64,000 bases of DNA from assembly GCF_900996225.1 (NCBI RefSeq), contig NZ_CAAJGL010000068.1, forward strand, positions 248,001 to 312,000. Direction: 5' to 3'. Under the pieces are notes generated by a model that was given only the letters and a program-made list of their open reading frames with translations, searched no databases and had not been told where the DNA came from. The DNA comes from Paraburkholderia sp. BCC1884. Its GTDB lineage: Bacteria; Pseudomonadota; Gammaproteobacteria; Burkholderiales; Burkholderiaceae. Shown one piece after another: positions 62,488 to 64,000 of the stretch; the stretch's first letter is position 1; each line of letters opens with the position of its first letter. The position numbers and the translations under genes were made by a program.

Positions 62488-63342
62488 ATGGACTGGAACG
62501 ACGTTCGAATTTTTCTGGCAATTGCCCGTGAAGGCACGCTGGGCCGCGCGGCAAAGCGGGTAGGGCAGACCCAGCCGACCATCGGGCGTCGTTTGCGGAC
62601 GCTGGAGGCGTCGGTCGGACAAACGCTCTTTCAGCGCACTGCGGACGGTTTCGTGCTGACCGAGGAGGGCACCGCCGTGCTGGCCAGCGCCGAGCGCATG
62701 GAAGACGAGGCGCACGGCTTCGAGCGCTCGCTGGCAGGCAAGGAGCAGCGGCTTACCGGTCTGTTGCGGATTTCATCGTCGGACTGGTTCGGCGTGCATG
62801 TGTTGACACCCGTGGTGGCGGAGTTTCTTCGACAGAATCCGTTGGTGTCGGTCGAGTTGGTGACCGATGCCCGGCAATTGAGCCTCGCGCGCCGCGACGC
62901 CGATCTGCTGTTCCGCATCACGCCGTTCGACGAGGCGGACGTAATTCAGCGCAAGTTGATCAAGATGGATTACGCGTTGTATGGCCCGCTGAACATCGTG
63001 CCGCCGCAGCGCGGCGATGGCGCGGGCTACGCGTTGGTCACCATGGACAGCGCGTTCGGCTCGCTTCCCGACGTGAGATGGCTGCGTGAGATCTTGCCGC
63101 ACGCGCATGTGGCCTTCGGCAGCAACAACCGCGAAGCCCAGGCGCGCATGTGCGCGGAACGTGCTGGCCTCGCCGTTCTGCCCTGTCCACTGGGCGACAA
63201 CACGGCGGGGATCGAACGTATCGACCTCGGCGAAGCGCCGCCGGGTCGTGACGTATGGTTCGGCTACCATCGCGACCTGCGCCGCCTGGGACGATTGCGG
63301 GCGTTTCTCGACCTGGTGATCGAGCGGCTCTCGAACGTCTGA
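62488..63342 (+). CDS. LysR family transcriptional regulator
   Basis: A 284-residue regulator. MDWNDVRIFLAIAREGTLGRAAKRVGQTQPTIGRRLRTLEASVG is the helix-turn-helix; the rest is the two-lobe sensor. Short for the family but complete. The ribosome binding site is weak. Divergent from the quinone oxidoreductase, its probable target. Stops one base short of the convergent CoA-ligase gene. Confidence 0.9.
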   Translation: MDWNDVRIFLAIAREGTLGRAAKRVGQTQPTIGRRLRTLEASVGQTLFQRTADGFVLTEEGTAVLASAERMEDEAHGFERSLAGKEQRLTGLLRISSSDWFGVHVLTPVVAEFLRQNPLVSVELVTDARQLSLARRDADLLFRITPFDEADVIQRKLIKMDYALYGPLNIVPPQRGDGAGYALVTMDSAFGSLPDVRWLREILPHAHVAFGSNNREAQARMCAERAGLAVLPCPLGDNTAGIERIDLGEAPPGRDVWFGYHRDLRRLGRLRAFLDLVIERLSNV

Positions 63343-63343
63343 A

Positions 63344-64000
63344 CTACATCGTGCGTAACTCGAAGCGTTTGAGCTTGCCGGTTTCGGTGCGCGGCAGCGC
63401 GTCGACGAAGACCACCACACGTGGATATTTATACGGCGCCACGCTGTGCTTCACGAAGTCCTGGAGTAGCGCCACCAGTTTGTCGTCCGCGCCATAGCCT
63501 GAATTGAGCACGACGAAGGCCTTGACGATCTGGCCGCGCGTGTCGTCCGGCACGCCCACCACGCCGCATTCCGCCACGGCATCGTGTTGCAGCAGCACGC
63601 TCTCCACTTCGGGGCCCGAGATGTTGTAGCCGGCAGAAACGATCATGTCGTCGGCGCGTGCCTGATAGAACACGTAGCCGTCTTCGTCGAGATAGACCGA
63701 GTCGCCGGGCAGATTCCAGCCGTCGCGCACGAACTTCATTTGCCGCTCGTCGGCGAGATAGCGGCAGCCGGTCGGCCCGCGTACCGCGAGCTTACCGATC
63801 ACGCCCGGCGCAACGGGCTGCATGGCATCGTCCACGGCCTGCACGAGGTAGCCGGGTATCGCGCGCCCGATCGCGTTCGGACGAATTGCGTCGCCCTGCG
63901 ACGAGATAAAGATGTGGATCAACTCGGTGCCGCCAATGCCGTCGATCATGTCGATGCCGGTGGCGTCGCGCCATAGGCGGCGGGTCGAATCCGGTAAGGC
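63344..64000 (-). CDS. Aryl/acyl-CoA ligase, C-terminal part (benzoate- or 2-aminobenzoate-CoA ligase-like)
   Basis: The minus-strand frame is open to the window edge, so only the last 218 residues are visible. IDGIGGTELIHIFISS (around the A5 motif), GDSVYLDEDGYVFYQARADDMIVSAGYNISGPEVESVL (A7-A8) and PRTETGKLKRFELR with the catalytic Lys (A10) identify the ANL superfamily. IDGIGGTELIHIFIS is the style of benzoate-CoA and 2-aminobenzoate-CoA ligases. It would activate an aromatic carboxylate with ATP and CoA. The remainder of the pathway lies outside the window to the right. Confidence 0.88.
   Translation of the reverse strand, partial: ALPDSTRRLWRDATGIDMIDGIGGTELIHIFISSQGDAIRPNAIGRAIPGYLVQAVDDAMQPVAPGVIGKLAVRGPTGCRYLADERQMKFVRDGWNLPGDSVYLDEDGYVFYQARADDMIVSAGYNISGPEVESVLLQHDAVAECGVVGVPDDTRGQIVKAFVVLNSGYGADDKLVALLQDFVKHSVAPYKYPRVVVFVDALPRTETGKLKRFELRTM

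Noticed and set aside
1..64000. CRISPR arrays, tRNA or rRNA genes, insertion sequences, prophage
   Set aside because: I looked for regularly spaced repeats, tRNA-like ends, transposase or integrase motifs and found none. A covariance-model or IS search was not possible here.

Overview
The window is GC-rich, densely coded DNA from a beta-proteobacterium, most likely Paraburkholderia/Burkholderia. The evidence is family composition (fiu-piuC iron cluster, many LysR regulators, MocR, VC0807, DUF1488, XapX and DUF4337 proteins, IorAB molybdenum hydroxylase, ECF42 sigma factor with DGPF proteins), high GC at third codon positions and strong GGAG-type ribosome binding sites. The regulator-to-enzyme ratio suggests a secondary replicon, but this is inference. 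I saw no rRNA, tRNA, insertion sequence, prophage or CRISPR array.

Layout. 0-5.3 kb: an aldo/keto reductase, then an iron-uptake operon (TonB siderophore receptor, PiuC hydroxylase, PepSY membrane protein) behind a Fur-like box and an array of inverted repeats. 5.6-10.5 kb: a 1634-residue sensor kinase with two kinase cores and three receivers. 10.7-13.2 kb: small redox and hypothetical genes. 13.2-17.7 kb: a compact aromatic meta-cleavage set (flavin hydroxylase, extradiol dioxygenase, FAH hydrolase) divergent from a TetR gene, with duplicated operators between. 17.7-21 kb: a gene-poor stretch with an orphan terminator, a hypothetical gene and a large lipoprotein. 21.4-24.1 kb: an ECF42 sigma-factor module. 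24.1-36.2 kb: single accessory genes (transporters, acetyltransferases, regulators). 36.3-36.7 kb: a wrecked threonyl-tRNA synthetase pseudogene.

36.7-45.5 kb is the most unusual part: eight minus-strand genes, apparently one catabolic operon, divergent from a LysR regulator. They encode two tandem ACMSD-type amidohydrolase-fold proteins (one lacking the HxH metal motif), UbiD and UbiX, a His-rich COG0523 GTPase, an NCS2 nucleobase permease, an 8-oxoguanine-deaminase-like amidohydrolase and a single-cysteine arylmalonate-decarboxylase/Asp-Glu-racemase-fold enzyme. A molybdenum hydroxylase pair (iorAB-like) with its own LysR follows at 46.7-50.5 kb. Together these would suit import, hydroxylation, deamination and decarboxylation of an N-heteroaromatic compound, but the substrate cannot be read from sequence.

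50.5-64 kb: an MscS-type channel, an SDR lacking the catalytic tyrosine with a tautomerase, a nitronate monooxygenase, two MFS exporters, three LysR genes, NnrU, a deleted AraC-type pseudogene, a GST, a quinone oxidoreductase, and the 3' end of an aryl-CoA ligase gene cut by the window edge.
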